A DNA stretch of 7,463 bases, taken from NCBI GenBank assembly GCA_002384205.1, contig DGBH01000155.1, forward strand, positions 24,009 through 31,471, in the 5' to 3' direction. Within the stretch, counting starts at the first letter, position 1. Every line of letters begins with the position of its first letter. Origin of the DNA: Bacteroidetes bacterium UBA4009 (GTDB lineage Bacteria > Bacteroidota > Bacteroidia > NS11-12g > UBA9320). The notes below the pieces were generated by a model, which saw only the letters and a list, made by a program, of their open reading frames with translations, did not search any database and had not been told where the DNA came from. Of the stretch, positions 1 through 6,507 are shown piece after piece. Made by a program: the position numbers and the translations under genes.

Positions 1-1415
1 GCTAAGCTTGCTTTTTCTATTTGCAATAAAACCTTTGCTGCTTGCTCGCCACCCATTACGGCGATCTTGGCACTTGGCCAAGCTACGATAAGTCTTGGAT
101 CATAAGCTTTGCCGCACATGGCGTAGTTACCAGCTCCATAACTATTGCCCATTATCACGGTAAATTTAGGAACGGTGCTGTTGCTCATAGCGCTTACTAA
201 TTTTGCTCCATCCTTTATTATTCCGCCATGCTCACTTCTGCTGCCTACCATGAAGCCTGTAACGTCTTGCAAGAATAAAAGAGGTACTTTCTTTTGATTA
301 CAGTTCATGATAAAACGCGCTGCTTTGTCAGCACTGTCAGAGTATATAACTCCACCAAATTGCATTTCACCTTTCTCGCTTTTTACCAGTTCACGGTTAT
401 TGGCAACAATGCCAACAGCCCAACCATCTATGCGGGCATAACCACAAAGAATAGTTTTCCCATACTTTTCCTTGTATTGCTCAAACTCAGAATTGTCCAC
501 CAATCGATGAATAATTTCTAGGGTGTTATACGTTTTAGAACGTTCTGCCGGTAGATGTCCGTAAAGTTCTTTTTCCTTTAATTTAGGTTTAAATGCTTTG
601 GTTCTACTGAAGCCTGCTTTTTCAAATGATCCTACTTTATCCATCAAAAACTTGATGCGGTCTAAACAAGCTTCGTCATTGGGGAAACGGTCGTCAATAA
701 CCCCAGATAAGTCTGTTTGGGAAACAGATCCTCCGAGTGTTTCGTTGTCTATATTTTCACCGATAGCTGCTTTTACTAAGTAGCTGCCTGCTAAAAATAT
801 ACTTCCCGTTTTATCTACAATGAGAGCCTCGTCACTCATAATGGGCAAGTATGCACCACCTGCAACGCAACTTCCCATGACTGCAGCTATTTGAGGAATA
901 CCTCTACTGCTGAGTATGGCATTATTTCTAAATATCCTACCAAAGTGTTCTTTGTCTGGAAATATCTCGTCTTGCATGGGTAAGAAAACGCCTGCGCTAT
1001 CTACCAAATAGATAATGGGCAAGTTGTTTTCTAAGGCAATTTCTTGAAATCGAAGGTTCTTTTTAGCGGTAATTGGGAACCAAGCACCTGCCTTAACTGT
1101 AGCATCATTGGCCACAATTAGGCATTGTCTACCCGCTACTTTGGTAATACCACCTACTACACCTCCTGCAGGACAACCTCCGTATTCTGGATACATGTCA
1201 TATCCTACGAATGTGCCAATTTCTAAAAAGTCAGCGTCATCATCTTTAAGGTAAGTAATGCGCTCACGTGCTAGTAATTTGCCTTGATCTTTTTGTTTAG
1301 CGGCAGATTTTTCACCACCCCCTTGGTATATTTTCTTAGCTAATTTGGCGTAGTCACTCAATAAAATCTTATTGGTGTCTTCGTTTTTATTAAATGCTAA
1401 TTCAGATGGACTCAT
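1..1415 (-). CDS. Acyl-CoA carboxylase carboxyltransferase (beta) subunit, methylcrotonyl-CoA carboxylase-like; 3' end cut by window edge
   Basis: Catalyses the carboxyltransferase half-reaction of a biotin-dependent acyl-CoA carboxylase, moving CO2 from carboxybiotin on a partner alpha subunit (not in the window) to an acyl-CoA in the cytosol. I translated this frame by hand: 471 codons are open from ATG at 1413-1415 to the left edge without a stop. Family beta subunits are about 535-560 residues, so some 65-90 C-terminal residues are missing. Visible crotonase-fold motifs are GGGEKSAAK (32-40), GKLLARERI (45-53), VANDATVKAGAWFP (101-114), LVDSAGVFLP (137-146), MGSCVAGGAYLP (180-191), then VTGFMVGSRSEHGG and GNSYGAGNYAMCG in the second half. 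The VANDATVK and FPDKEHFGRIF segments resemble methylcrotonyl-CoA carboxylase beta more than propionyl- or acetyl-CoA carboxylase, but substrate specificity is inferred. A GAGGT at 1421-1425 sits 5 nt before the ATG and supports this start. The gene is divergent from the mevalonate genes. Confidence 0.93.
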   Translation of the reverse strand, partial: MSPSELAFNKNEDTNKILLSDYAKLAKKIYQGGGEKSAAKQKDQGKLLARERITYLKDDDADFLEIGTFVGYDMYPEYGGCPAGGVVGGITKVAGRQCLIVANDATVKAGAWFPITAKKNLRFQEIALENNLPIIYLVDSAGVFLPMQDEIFPDKEHFGRIFRNNAILSSRGIPQIAAVMGSCVAGGAYLPIMSDEALIVDKTGSIFLAGSYLVKAAIGENIDNETLGGSVSQTDLSGVIDDRFPNDEACLDRIKFLMDKVGSFEKAGFSRTKAFKPKLKEKELYGHLPAERSKTYNTLEIIHRLVDNSEFEQYKEKYGKTILCGYARIDGWAVGIVANNRELVKSEKGEMQFGGVIYSDSADKAARFIMNCNQKKVPLLFLQDVTGFMVGSRSEHGGIIKDGAKLVSAMSNSTVPKFTVIMGNSYGAGNYAMCGKAYDPRLIVAWPSAKIAVMGGEQAAKVLLQIEKASL

Positions 1416-1424
1416 TTTATACCT

Positions 1425-1432
1425 CAAACGTA
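1425..1432 (-). promoter_or_regulatory. Possible Bacteroidota -7 box for the carboxylase gene
   Basis: The minus strand reads TACGTTTG, matching the Bacteroidota -7 consensus TAnnTTTG, 9 nt before the ATG at 1415. I see no TTG-type -33 element 17-23 nt further upstream. The box also overlaps the GAGGT ribosome-binding-like sequence by one base, so a start site set by this box would leave almost no leader. It is a weak candidate that could be chance. Confidence 0.3.
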
Positions 1433-1587
1433 ATGAAATTTGATGATTTATGCTTGGCTTGAATAGGTATAAATAAGAAATTTACGGATAAAACATAAAA
1501 ATAATCGGGCCGTACTATTGAGTGTTAGGGAATGGAAAAGGCCTAGAATGGTGCGCTATTTGAGAAAAGTATGAAATCGTACCATTT

Positions 1588-1595
1588 TAACTTTG
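1588..1595 (+). promoter_or_regulatory. Bacteroidota-type -7 box for the GYDIA kinase gene
   Basis: TAACTTTG matches the TAnnTTTG -7 consensus used by the primary sigma factor of Bacteroidota. The only nearby -33-like element is TTTG at 1559-1562, giving a 25-nt spacer, somewhat longer than the usual 17-23. It ends 22 nt before the GTG start at 1618, so the leader would be about 15-18 nt, with no Shine-Dalgarno visible. The box includes an in-frame TAA (1588-1590), which prevents upstream extension of the gene. The rest of the 1416-1617 intergenic region holds no gene or convincing RNA that I can see. Confidence 0.55.
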
Positions 1596-1617
1596 GGGTT
1601 CTGCTAAATTCGCACAC

Positions 1618-2544
1618 GTGCAAACTTTCTTTTCACATGGCAAATTATTAATCACAGGCGAGTATGTGGTATTAGATTCTGCATTATCCTTGGCGGTGCC
1701 CACCAAATTGGGCCAGAAAATGGAAGTGTTATTTGAAGAAAACCTGGCCGATAATACACTAACGTGGTATAGCATAGACAGTGAAGGTGAAACCTGGTAC
1801 CGAGAAGAGTTTTTATTGGTAGAAGCTAATAATCAAATACAGGTACAAACGCATCCGATGGATGTGTGCAACACCAATGCGATAAGCGATAAACTTTGTC
1901 AAATACTAACTAAGGCGATTGCCTTAAATCCTGAGTTTTTGAAAAACGGAAGTTACGTAGTGAAAACGCATCTTGATTTTCCAAATAACTGGGGGCTTGG
2001 CAGCAGCAGCACCTTACTCTGCAATATTTCTAAATGGGCAGAAGTAGATGCCTTTGAACTGCTAGAAGCTAGTTTTGGAGGTAGTGGATACGACATCGCC
2101 GTGGGGATGCTTGGAGGGGATGTTTTGTATCGCAGTCCAGCAATGTGGGAAGGCTATGTGTACCAACCTTCTTTTAAAGATAAGTTGTACCTCGTTCACT
2201 TGAACCAAAAACAAGATAGCCGTGAGGGAATAGCTGCATACAAAAGCAAAAAAGTCAAAGTTCAGGATATAGAAACTATTTCTAACCTAACAGAAGCGCT
2301 GATTGCTTGCCAAGATTTTGATGCGTTTCAGCAACTTATTACAGCACATGAAACATGTATTTCGGGCATAATCGAAATGCCTACGGTAAAAGAAAAATTA
2401 TTTGCAGATTATCCTTTTGCGATCAAAAGTTTAGGTGCTTGGGGCGGTGATTTTATTTTAGCGTGTGGTGACAACCAAACACCGAACTACTTTCATCAAA
2501 AAGGATTTGAAACCGTTTTATCTTATTCTGAACTTATCAAATAA
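1618..2544 (+). CDS. GYDIA-family GHMP kinase (candidate phosphomevalonate kinase)
   Basis: A 308-residue GHMP-superfamily small-molecule kinase, expected to be cytosolic and ATP-dependent. The N-terminus HGKLLITGEYVVLD (7-20) is the GHMP opening strand with a conserved glutamate. FPNNWGLGSSST (121-132) is the phosphate-binding motif, GGSGYDIA (154-161) is the signature that names the family and supplies the likely catalytic aspartate (159), and KSLGAWGGDF (270-279) is the C-terminal glycine motif. The start is GTG at 1618: an in-frame stop lies at 1588-1590, no ATG or other good start intervenes, and later starts would remove the HGKLLITGEY strand. The substrate is not fixed by sequence. Because mvaD and mevalonate kinase follow on the same strand and no classical phosphomevalonate kinase is present, phosphorylation of 5-phosphomevalonate is a reasonable inference. 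Confidence is high for the family and low for the substrate. Confidence 0.93.
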   Translation: MQTFFSHGKLLITGEYVVLDSALSLAVPTKLGQKMEVLFEENLADNTLTWYSIDSEGETWYREEFLLVEANNQIQVQTHPMDVCNTNAISDKLCQILTKAIALNPEFLKNGSYVVKTHLDFPNNWGLGSSSTLLCNISKWAEVDAFELLEASFGGSGYDIAVGMLGGDVLYRSPAMWEGYVYQPSFKDKLYLVHLNQKQDSREGIAAYKSKKVKVQDIETISNLTEALIACQDFDAFQQLITAHETCISGIIEMPTVKEKLFADYPFAIKSLGAWGGDFILACGDNQTPNYFHQKGFETVLSYSELIK

Positions 2545-2548
2545 CCCA

Positions 2549-2579
2549 TTTTGTATTCACTAAACACCGTTTACCTTTG
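2549..2579 (+). promoter_or_regulatory. Bacteroidota-type promoter for mvaD
   Basis: TTTTG at 2549-2553 (a -33 element) and TACCTTTG at 2572-2579 (TAnnTTTG, -7) are separated by 18 nt, which fits the Bacteroidota consensus. This is the best promoter match in the window. It lies entirely in the 51-nt gap after the GYDIA kinase stop codon and ends 16 nt before the mvaD ATG, so mvaD can probably be transcribed independently of the upstream kinase. The leader would be about 10 nt, without a Shine-Dalgarno. Confidence 0.65.
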
Positions 2580-2595
2580 TTACTTCTAATTATAA

Positions 2596-3624
2596 ATGAC
2601 CACTTACACCGCCGCCTGGAAGAGTCCTAGCAATATAGCACTCGTAAAATATTGGGGTAAAAAGCCGGAAGGAACTCAAATGCCGAGCAATGCTTCTATT
2701 AGCTTCACGCTAAATAATTGTGCTACAACCACCAAACTTACGTTGGTAGAACAAGCCGATTTAGAAATTACCGTGCTTTTGGAAGGAAACCACGAACCAA
2801 GTTTTGTGCCTAAGATAGAGCAGTTTCTAAAACGTATCGCTCATATCTTTCCATTCGTTACCACAGGGAAGTACATTATAGATACCAGTAATAGCTTTCC
2901 GCATAGTAGCGGTATAGCCAGTAGCGCCAGCGGTATGAGCGCATTAGCACTTTGTATTTGCGATATTGCAAAAGAAAAAGGATTATTAGCGGAAAAAGAC
3001 TTCAAACAAACTGCGTCTATACTGGCCAGATTAGGAAGTGGAAGTGCAAGCCGAAGCATCTATGGACCAATGGGGCAGTGGGGTGAGCACAGTGATTTTG
3101 CAGGGAGCAGCGACAATTTTGCGATAGCGTATGATAATGTAGCAGAAGTATTCAAGAGCTACTGCGATACCATACTACTAGTACACAAAGGACAGAAGAC
3201 TGTCAGTAGCACCGTAGGTCACGGTCTCATAGATGATAATCCGTATGCTACTGCTCGATTTTCACAAGCAGGCGAGAATATGACGGCGATTAAAGCCATC
3301 CTAAAATCAGGAGATTTAGATGGATTTATCAATCTGGTAGAAAGCGAAGCACTCACACTGCATAGTTTGATGATGAGTAGTAATCCGTATTTCATTTTAA
3401 TGAAGCCCAATACGCTCAAAATCATAGAAGCTATCTGGGCAAAAAGAGAAAAAGATGGAGTAAAATGGTGCTTTACGCTAGACGCAGGAGCCAATGTACA
3501 TTTTCTGTATCCGCAGGCAGACCAGGCCGCCGCAAAAGCATTTATAGAAGAAGAACTCGCTCAATACTGTGAAAACGGTGCGTTTATCCACGATGATGTG
3601 GGAATGGGAGCGGAGAGACTTTAA
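2596..3624 (+). CDS. mvaD: Diphosphomevalonate decarboxylase
   Basis: Converts (R)-5-diphosphomevalonate and ATP to isopentenyl diphosphate, CO2, ADP and phosphate, the last step of the classical mevalonate pathway, in the cytosol. The 342-residue length is normal for the family. Diagnostic motifs are PSNIALVKYWGK (11-22), NASISFTLN (32-40), HSSGIASSASG (103-113, the GHMP phosphate-binding loop), ARLGSGSASRS (144-154) and FTLDAGANVH (293-302). The aspartate at 296 corresponds to the catalytic Asp of characterised decarboxylases. Its presence argues against a diverged mevalonate 3-kinase, and the complete motif set argues for an active enzyme. The gene has its own promoter-like sequence and a short leader. 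A 170-nt gap follows before mevalonate kinase, with no strong terminator visible. Confidence 0.96.
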   Translation: MTTYTAAWKSPSNIALVKYWGKKPEGTQMPSNASISFTLNNCATTTKLTLVEQADLEITVLLEGNHEPSFVPKIEQFLKRIAHIFPFVTTGKYIIDTSNSFPHSSGIASSASGMSALALCICDIAKEKGLLAEKDFKQTASILARLGSGSASRSIYGPMGQWGEHSDFAGSSDNFAIAYDNVAEVFKSYCDTILLVHKGQKTVSSTVGHGLIDDNPYATARFSQAGENMTAIKAILKSGDLDGFINLVESEALTLHSLMMSSNPYFILMKPNTLKIIEAIWAKREKDGVKWCFTLDAGANVHFLYPQADQAAAKAFIEEELAQYCENGAFIHDDVGMGAERL

Positions 3625-3776
3625 GCAGAAAAAAATCTGTGTTGATGTCGTATTTATAAAAGCTTAAATAGTGTTACCGTAGTTAATCAAAAGTGTTAGG
3701 CACAAAAAAATGGTCGAGCATACATCTAAAATCAGCGTATATACATCCGATTTCCCTCATCCTAAATCAAAATAAC

Positions 3777-3784
3777 TATCTTTG
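3777..3784 (+). promoter_or_regulatory. Bacteroidota-type -7 box for the mevalonate kinase-prenyltransferase pair
   Basis: TATCTTTG matches TAnnTTTG and ends 10 nt before the ATG at 3795, implying a leader of only a few nucleotides. The -33 region is weak: TTTC at 3751-3754 with a 22-nt spacer. The box lies at the end of the 170-nt gap (3625-3794), which otherwise contains AT-rich sequence and no ORF or RNA gene that I recognise. Because the downstream prenyltransferase has no such box, this element would serve both genes. Confidence 0.5.
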
Positions 3785-3794
3785 CTTCGCTTAA

Positions 3795-4724
3795 ATGATT
3801 AAAGAATCACTTTTCTATAGTAAAATACTTCTCTTCGGTGAGTATGGCATTATTCAAGATGCAATGGGACTGTCTATTCCTTATAATTTTTACAAGGGTA
3901 AATTTCACTTTGCAGAAGACAAGTACTCCGAATCAAACGAGCATCTGCGTACCTATTACACCTACTTATCGTATCTTGATACTTCTGATGAGGGGATAGC
4001 AAAACTCGATTTACAAGCATTCAAAAAAGATATTCAGCAGGGACTTTCATTTGATTCTACGATACCTCAAGGTTTTGGCGTAGGCAGTAGTGGCGCACTT
4101 GTCGCAGCTATTTACGACAAATATGCGATACATAAAATAGATTCTGAAAATGTCAACAAAGGTGAACTTTCAGCATTGAAAGCCATATTTGGACAAATGG
4201 AATCTCATTTCCACGGTAAAAGTTCAGGCTTAGATCCGTTGATTTGTTACTTAAACCTTCCGGTAGTGATTAAGTCTAAAGAAGATTTAGACACCGTAGG
4301 TCTGCCCCTAGAAACATCAGATAGTAAAGGTGCTATCTTCTTATTAAACACCCAATCTCCGGGAGAAACGCAACCAATGGTTCAAATTTTTATGGAGAAA
4401 ATGAAAGAGCAAGGTTTTCGTAATATGATGAAAACCGAGCTTAGAAAGTATAACGACGCGTGCATTAAGTCTTTCTTAAAAGGAGATTTTAATCCGTTGT
4501 TTGGCAATTTGAAACATCTTTCAGCATTGCTACTTCAAAATTTTAGTCCTATGATTCCTCCGGCATTTCGAGAAGTGTGGAGAACAGGAATCGAAACAGG
4601 CGATTACTACCTTAAACTCTGCGGAAGTGGTGGTGGGGGCTATATTTTGGGTTTCACCCGAGATTACGAAAAGGCACAAAAACAACTAAGTAGCTACGAG
4701 CTAGAGTTGGTGCATCGTATATAA
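3795..4724 (+). CDS. mvk: Mevalonate kinase (GHMP superfamily)
   Basis: Phosphorylates mevalonate at O5 using ATP, the first committed step after HMG-CoA reductase. The 309-residue protein opens with SKILLFGEYGII (9-20), the GHMP start strand with a conserved Glu as in mevalonate kinases. PQGFGVGSSGAL (91-102) is the ATP phosphate-binding loop, SHFHGKSSGLDP (137-148) corresponds to the mevalonate kinase segment containing the catalytic aspartate (147), and KLCGSGGGGYILGF (274-287) is the C-terminal glycine-rich motif. It is shorter than eukaryotic mevalonate kinases (about 395 residues), mainly before the ATP loop, but complete for the bacterial form. It is separated from the next gene by only 10 nt, so the two are almost certainly cotranscribed. 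Another GHMP activity cannot be excluded, but the HGKSSGLDP segment and the pathway context make mevalonate the best substrate call. Confidence 0.88.
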   Translation: MIKESLFYSKILLFGEYGIIQDAMGLSIPYNFYKGKFHFAEDKYSESNEHLRTYYTYLSYLDTSDEGIAKLDLQAFKKDIQQGLSFDSTIPQGFGVGSSGALVAAIYDKYAIHKIDSENVNKGELSALKAIFGQMESHFHGKSSGLDPLICYLNLPVVIKSKEDLDTVGLPLETSDSKGAIFLLNTQSPGETQPMVQIFMEKMKEQGFRNMMKTELRKYNDACIKSFLKGDFNPLFGNLKHLSALLLQNFSPMIPPAFREVWRTGIETGDYYLKLCGSGGGGYILGFTRDYEKAQKQLSSYELELVHRI

Positions 4725-4734
4725 ACGCTAGTGT

Positions 4735-5604
4735 ATGAGCGCGATTATATCTCAGAAACGCGATTCTATTTATCTTAAGATTATAGCTTTACTGGCTTCG
4801 GTTCGTTGGAAAAACGTGCTGTTTACGGCTATTGCACAATACATAAGTTTTCTTTTTGCATTCAATGTGAAAGAAGATATTTTTCATTCGTTGCTAGAAG
4901 TTAAAGTTCATCTTATCATCCTATCTACGGCACTAATACTTGCCGGAGGTTATATTGTCAATAATTTTTATGACATCGAGAGAGACTTAATCAATAGGCC
5001 ACATCGTACTCGTTTTCAAAATTTAGTAAGTCGTGGGTTTAAGCTCAATTTTTATTTATTGCTCAATTTTTTAGGCTTGAGTATAGCCCTTTATGCTTCT
5101 TGGAGAATTTTTATATTTTTTGCCTTCTACACATTTGCACTCTGGTTTTATTCCCATAAGCTAAGTAAAATAGTATTGATTAGAGAACTCGCGGCTAGCT
5201 TCTTAACAGTATTTGCTTTCTTTAGTTTGGTATTTTACTATCAGAGTTTAAGTCTGATATTTTTCTTATACGGTGCTAATTTATTTTTTGTCCTATTTGC
5301 TAGAGAGATTTACAAAGATATTATTTGGGTAAAAGGTGATGTAGTAATTGGCTATGAGAGTATAGTAACCAAGATAGGGATTGAAACCAGCAAGCGAATT
5401 TTTCAGGTAATACTTATCATTAGCTATGCGATAGATGCCATTTTTTTGATGGTGAATACCAAACCTGAGTTCTTTTTAATATTGGGCGGCATCGCCGTTT
5501 TAAAACTACTGATGATTTGGCTTATTGAAAAAAATAAAAAGCCCATACACAGAATTCTGCAGTTGGCATTATTGCTTTTTATTATTGGTATTATCTGGTT
5601 GTAG
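4735..5604 (+). CDS. UbiA-family prenyltransferase, geranylgeranylglycerol-phosphate geranylgeranyltransferase-like
   Basis: A 289-residue polytopic inner-membrane protein that would transfer a prenyl chain from a prenyl diphosphate to an acceptor. About nine hydrophobic segments are visible (roughly 28-44, 58-74, 104-121, 124-140, 152-170, 172-189, 222-241, 244-264 and 272-289). The first UbiA metal-diphosphate motif is NNFYDIERD (76-84: N77, D80, D84), followed by INRP. The second is REIYKDIIWVKGD (190-202: K194, D195, D202). Similar Bacteroidota proteins are usually annotated as digeranylgeranylglyceryl phosphate synthase-like, but the acceptor cannot be told from sequence, and a quinone or other lipid acceptor remains possible. 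It lies 10 nt after mevalonate kinase, has no promoter box of its own, and fits as a downstream consumer of the isoprenoid made by the cluster. The ATG has no evident Shine-Dalgarno; translational reinitiation after the kinase is likely. Confidence 0.87.
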   Translation: MSAIISQKRDSIYLKIIALLASVRWKNVLFTAIAQYISFLFAFNVKEDIFHSLLEVKVHLIILSTALILAGGYIVNNFYDIERDLINRPHRTRFQNLVSRGFKLNFYLLLNFLGLSIALYASWRIFIFFAFYTFALWFYSHKLSKIVLIRELAASFLTVFAFFSLVFYYQSLSLIFFLYGANLFFVLFAREIYKDIIWVKGDVVIGYESIVTKIGIETSKRIFQVILIISYAIDAIFLMVNTKPEFFLILGGIAVLKLLMIWLIEKNKKPIHRILQLALLLFIIGIIWL

Positions 5605-5617
5605 TTAATACTACAAC
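5598..5617. terminator. Perfect inverted repeat spanning both convergent stop codons, possible bidirectional terminator
   Basis: GTTGTAGT (5598-5605) and ACTACAAC (5610-5617) are exact reverse complements around a TAAT loop. The left arm contains the TAG stop of the prenyltransferase and the right arm contains the TAG stop of the reductase gene on the other strand. The only noncoding bases between the two genes are 5605-5610. The stem is short, only moderately GC and not followed by a clear T-run on either strand, so a terminator role is inferred from position more than from strength. Confidence 0.45.
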
Positions 5618-6507
5618 TGCTCCATCAATACACCAATTCCTTGTTCAAAGGAATGTGGCTCATAGCCCAGTACTTTTCTGCTTTTGGTTAAGTCAAAACC
5701 CGTGAGAGGCGGACGTTTAGCAGGTTGATTTAACGATTCACTGCTTACTACACGCAGTACGCTCGCATCTAAATCAAAATAATTAGCTACGCGTTGCACA
5801 AGTTCTAGTATGCTCATTTGATCTTTTCCGCTGATATTATAAATACCTTCAGCTTGTTTATGCTCTATCAATTGACATCCTTTGGCAAGATCTTCTGCCA
5901 AGGTAGGTGTTCTAAATTGGTCATCCACTACGTTGATTGGTTGCCCTTTTTCCAAAGCCCCTTTAGCCCACAAAACGATATTGCTTCGGCTCATATCATT
6001 TACTACGCCGTATACCAAAACCGTACGTGCGATACTCCACTTCGTACAATACTCACGCACCATATTTTCGGCAAGTAGCTTACTGTGGCCATAGTAGCTT
6101 AGTGGGTTTGCCTCATCGTCTTCTTTATACGGCCCTTTTTTACCATCAAAAATAAAATCGGTACTCAAGTGTATAAGGTGAGCACCTGCGGTATTTGCGG
6201 CTGCAATAAGGTAGGCAACAGCGTCTACATTTAGTTTGTCGCATCCTTCTTTATCGGTTTCACAGCTATCTACGTTGGTCATAGCAGCAGTATTTATAAT
6301 ACAATCTGGAGCATGTTGGGCGATAACGTGTTGTACTTCTTTTTCATTGGTGATGTCTAGACTGGTATAGGTATACCCTTCCTTGCGCGGATATCTATTT
6401 TCACCACGAGCGGTTGCAATGAGTTCTATATCTTCTATAGTTAGGTATAAATCCAATAGTTTTTGGCCTAGCAATCCATTGCTTCCCGTTATAAGTACTT
6501 TTTTCAT
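5611..6507 (-). CDS. RmlD-like SDR-superfamily NAD(P)-dependent reductase
   Basis: A 298-residue cytosolic oxidoreductase of the extended short-chain dehydrogenase type, closest in motif layout to the dTDP-4-dehydrorhamnose reductase (RmlD) family. VLITGSNGLLGQ (4-15) is the NAD(P)-binding TGxxGxxG loop, NTAAMTNVD (72-80) and LSTDFIFDG (114-122) are the RmlD-type core segments, and Y139-G-H-S-K143 is the catalytic YxxxK. DDQFRTPT (195-202) is the substrate-side motif typical of the family. The length is normal and no catalytic residue is missing. No rmlA, rmlB or rmlC neighbour is present, so rhamnose synthesis should not be assumed; many Bacteroidota carry stand-alone RmlD-like reductases of unknown substrate. 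Its ATG overlaps the TGA of the upstream GSCFA gene by 4 nt (ATGA, 6504-6507), indicating translational coupling in a two-gene operon. Confidence 0.9.
   Translation of the reverse strand: MKKVLITGSNGLLGQKLLDLYLTIEDIELIATARGENRYPRKEGYTYTSLDITNEKEVQHVIAQHAPDCIINTAAMTNVDSCETDKEGCDKLNVDAVAYLIAAANTAGAHLIHLSTDFIFDGKKGPYKEDDEANPLSYYGHSKLLAENMVREYCTKWSIARTVLVYGVVNDMSRSNIVLWAKGALEKGQPINVVDDQFRTPTLAEDLAKGCQLIEHKQAEGIYNISGKDQMSILELVQRVANYFDLDASVLRVVSSESLNQPAKRPPLTGFDLTKSRKVLGYEPHSFEQGIGVLMEQL

Noticed and set aside
294..783. Short plus-strand open frames (294-521 and 598-783)
   Set aside because: Both lie wholly antisense to the carboxylase gene, whose motifs run uninterrupted through the region. Their translations show no recognisable motif.
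2841..3494. Minus-strand open frames of 72 and 91 codons
   Set aside because: They are complementary to conserved mvaD sequence and have no independent coding signal.
2596..3624. MvaD as a diverged mevalonate 3-kinase or phosphomevalonate decarboxylase of the archaeal type
   Set aside because: The catalytic Asp (296 in FTLDAGANVH) and all classical motifs are present, so the standard diphosphomevalonate decarboxylase is the simpler reading.
3625..3640. Possible hairpin after mvaD (CAGA, A-rich loop, TCTG)
   Set aside because: The stem is only four base pairs and no T-run follows, so it is too weak to call a terminator.
3670..3700. AGTGTTA repeats in the gap before mevalonate kinase, with AGTGTTAGG also at 1521-1529
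   Set aside because: Short matches in AT-rich intergenic sequence with inconsistent distance to the promoter boxes (about 67 and 85 nt). They could be chance and are not enough to call an operator.
5818..6094. Overlapping plus-strand open frames of 86 and 70 codons
   Set aside because: They are antisense to the reductase gene, where the YxxxK and substrate-side motifs are encoded. The two also overlap each other in different frames.
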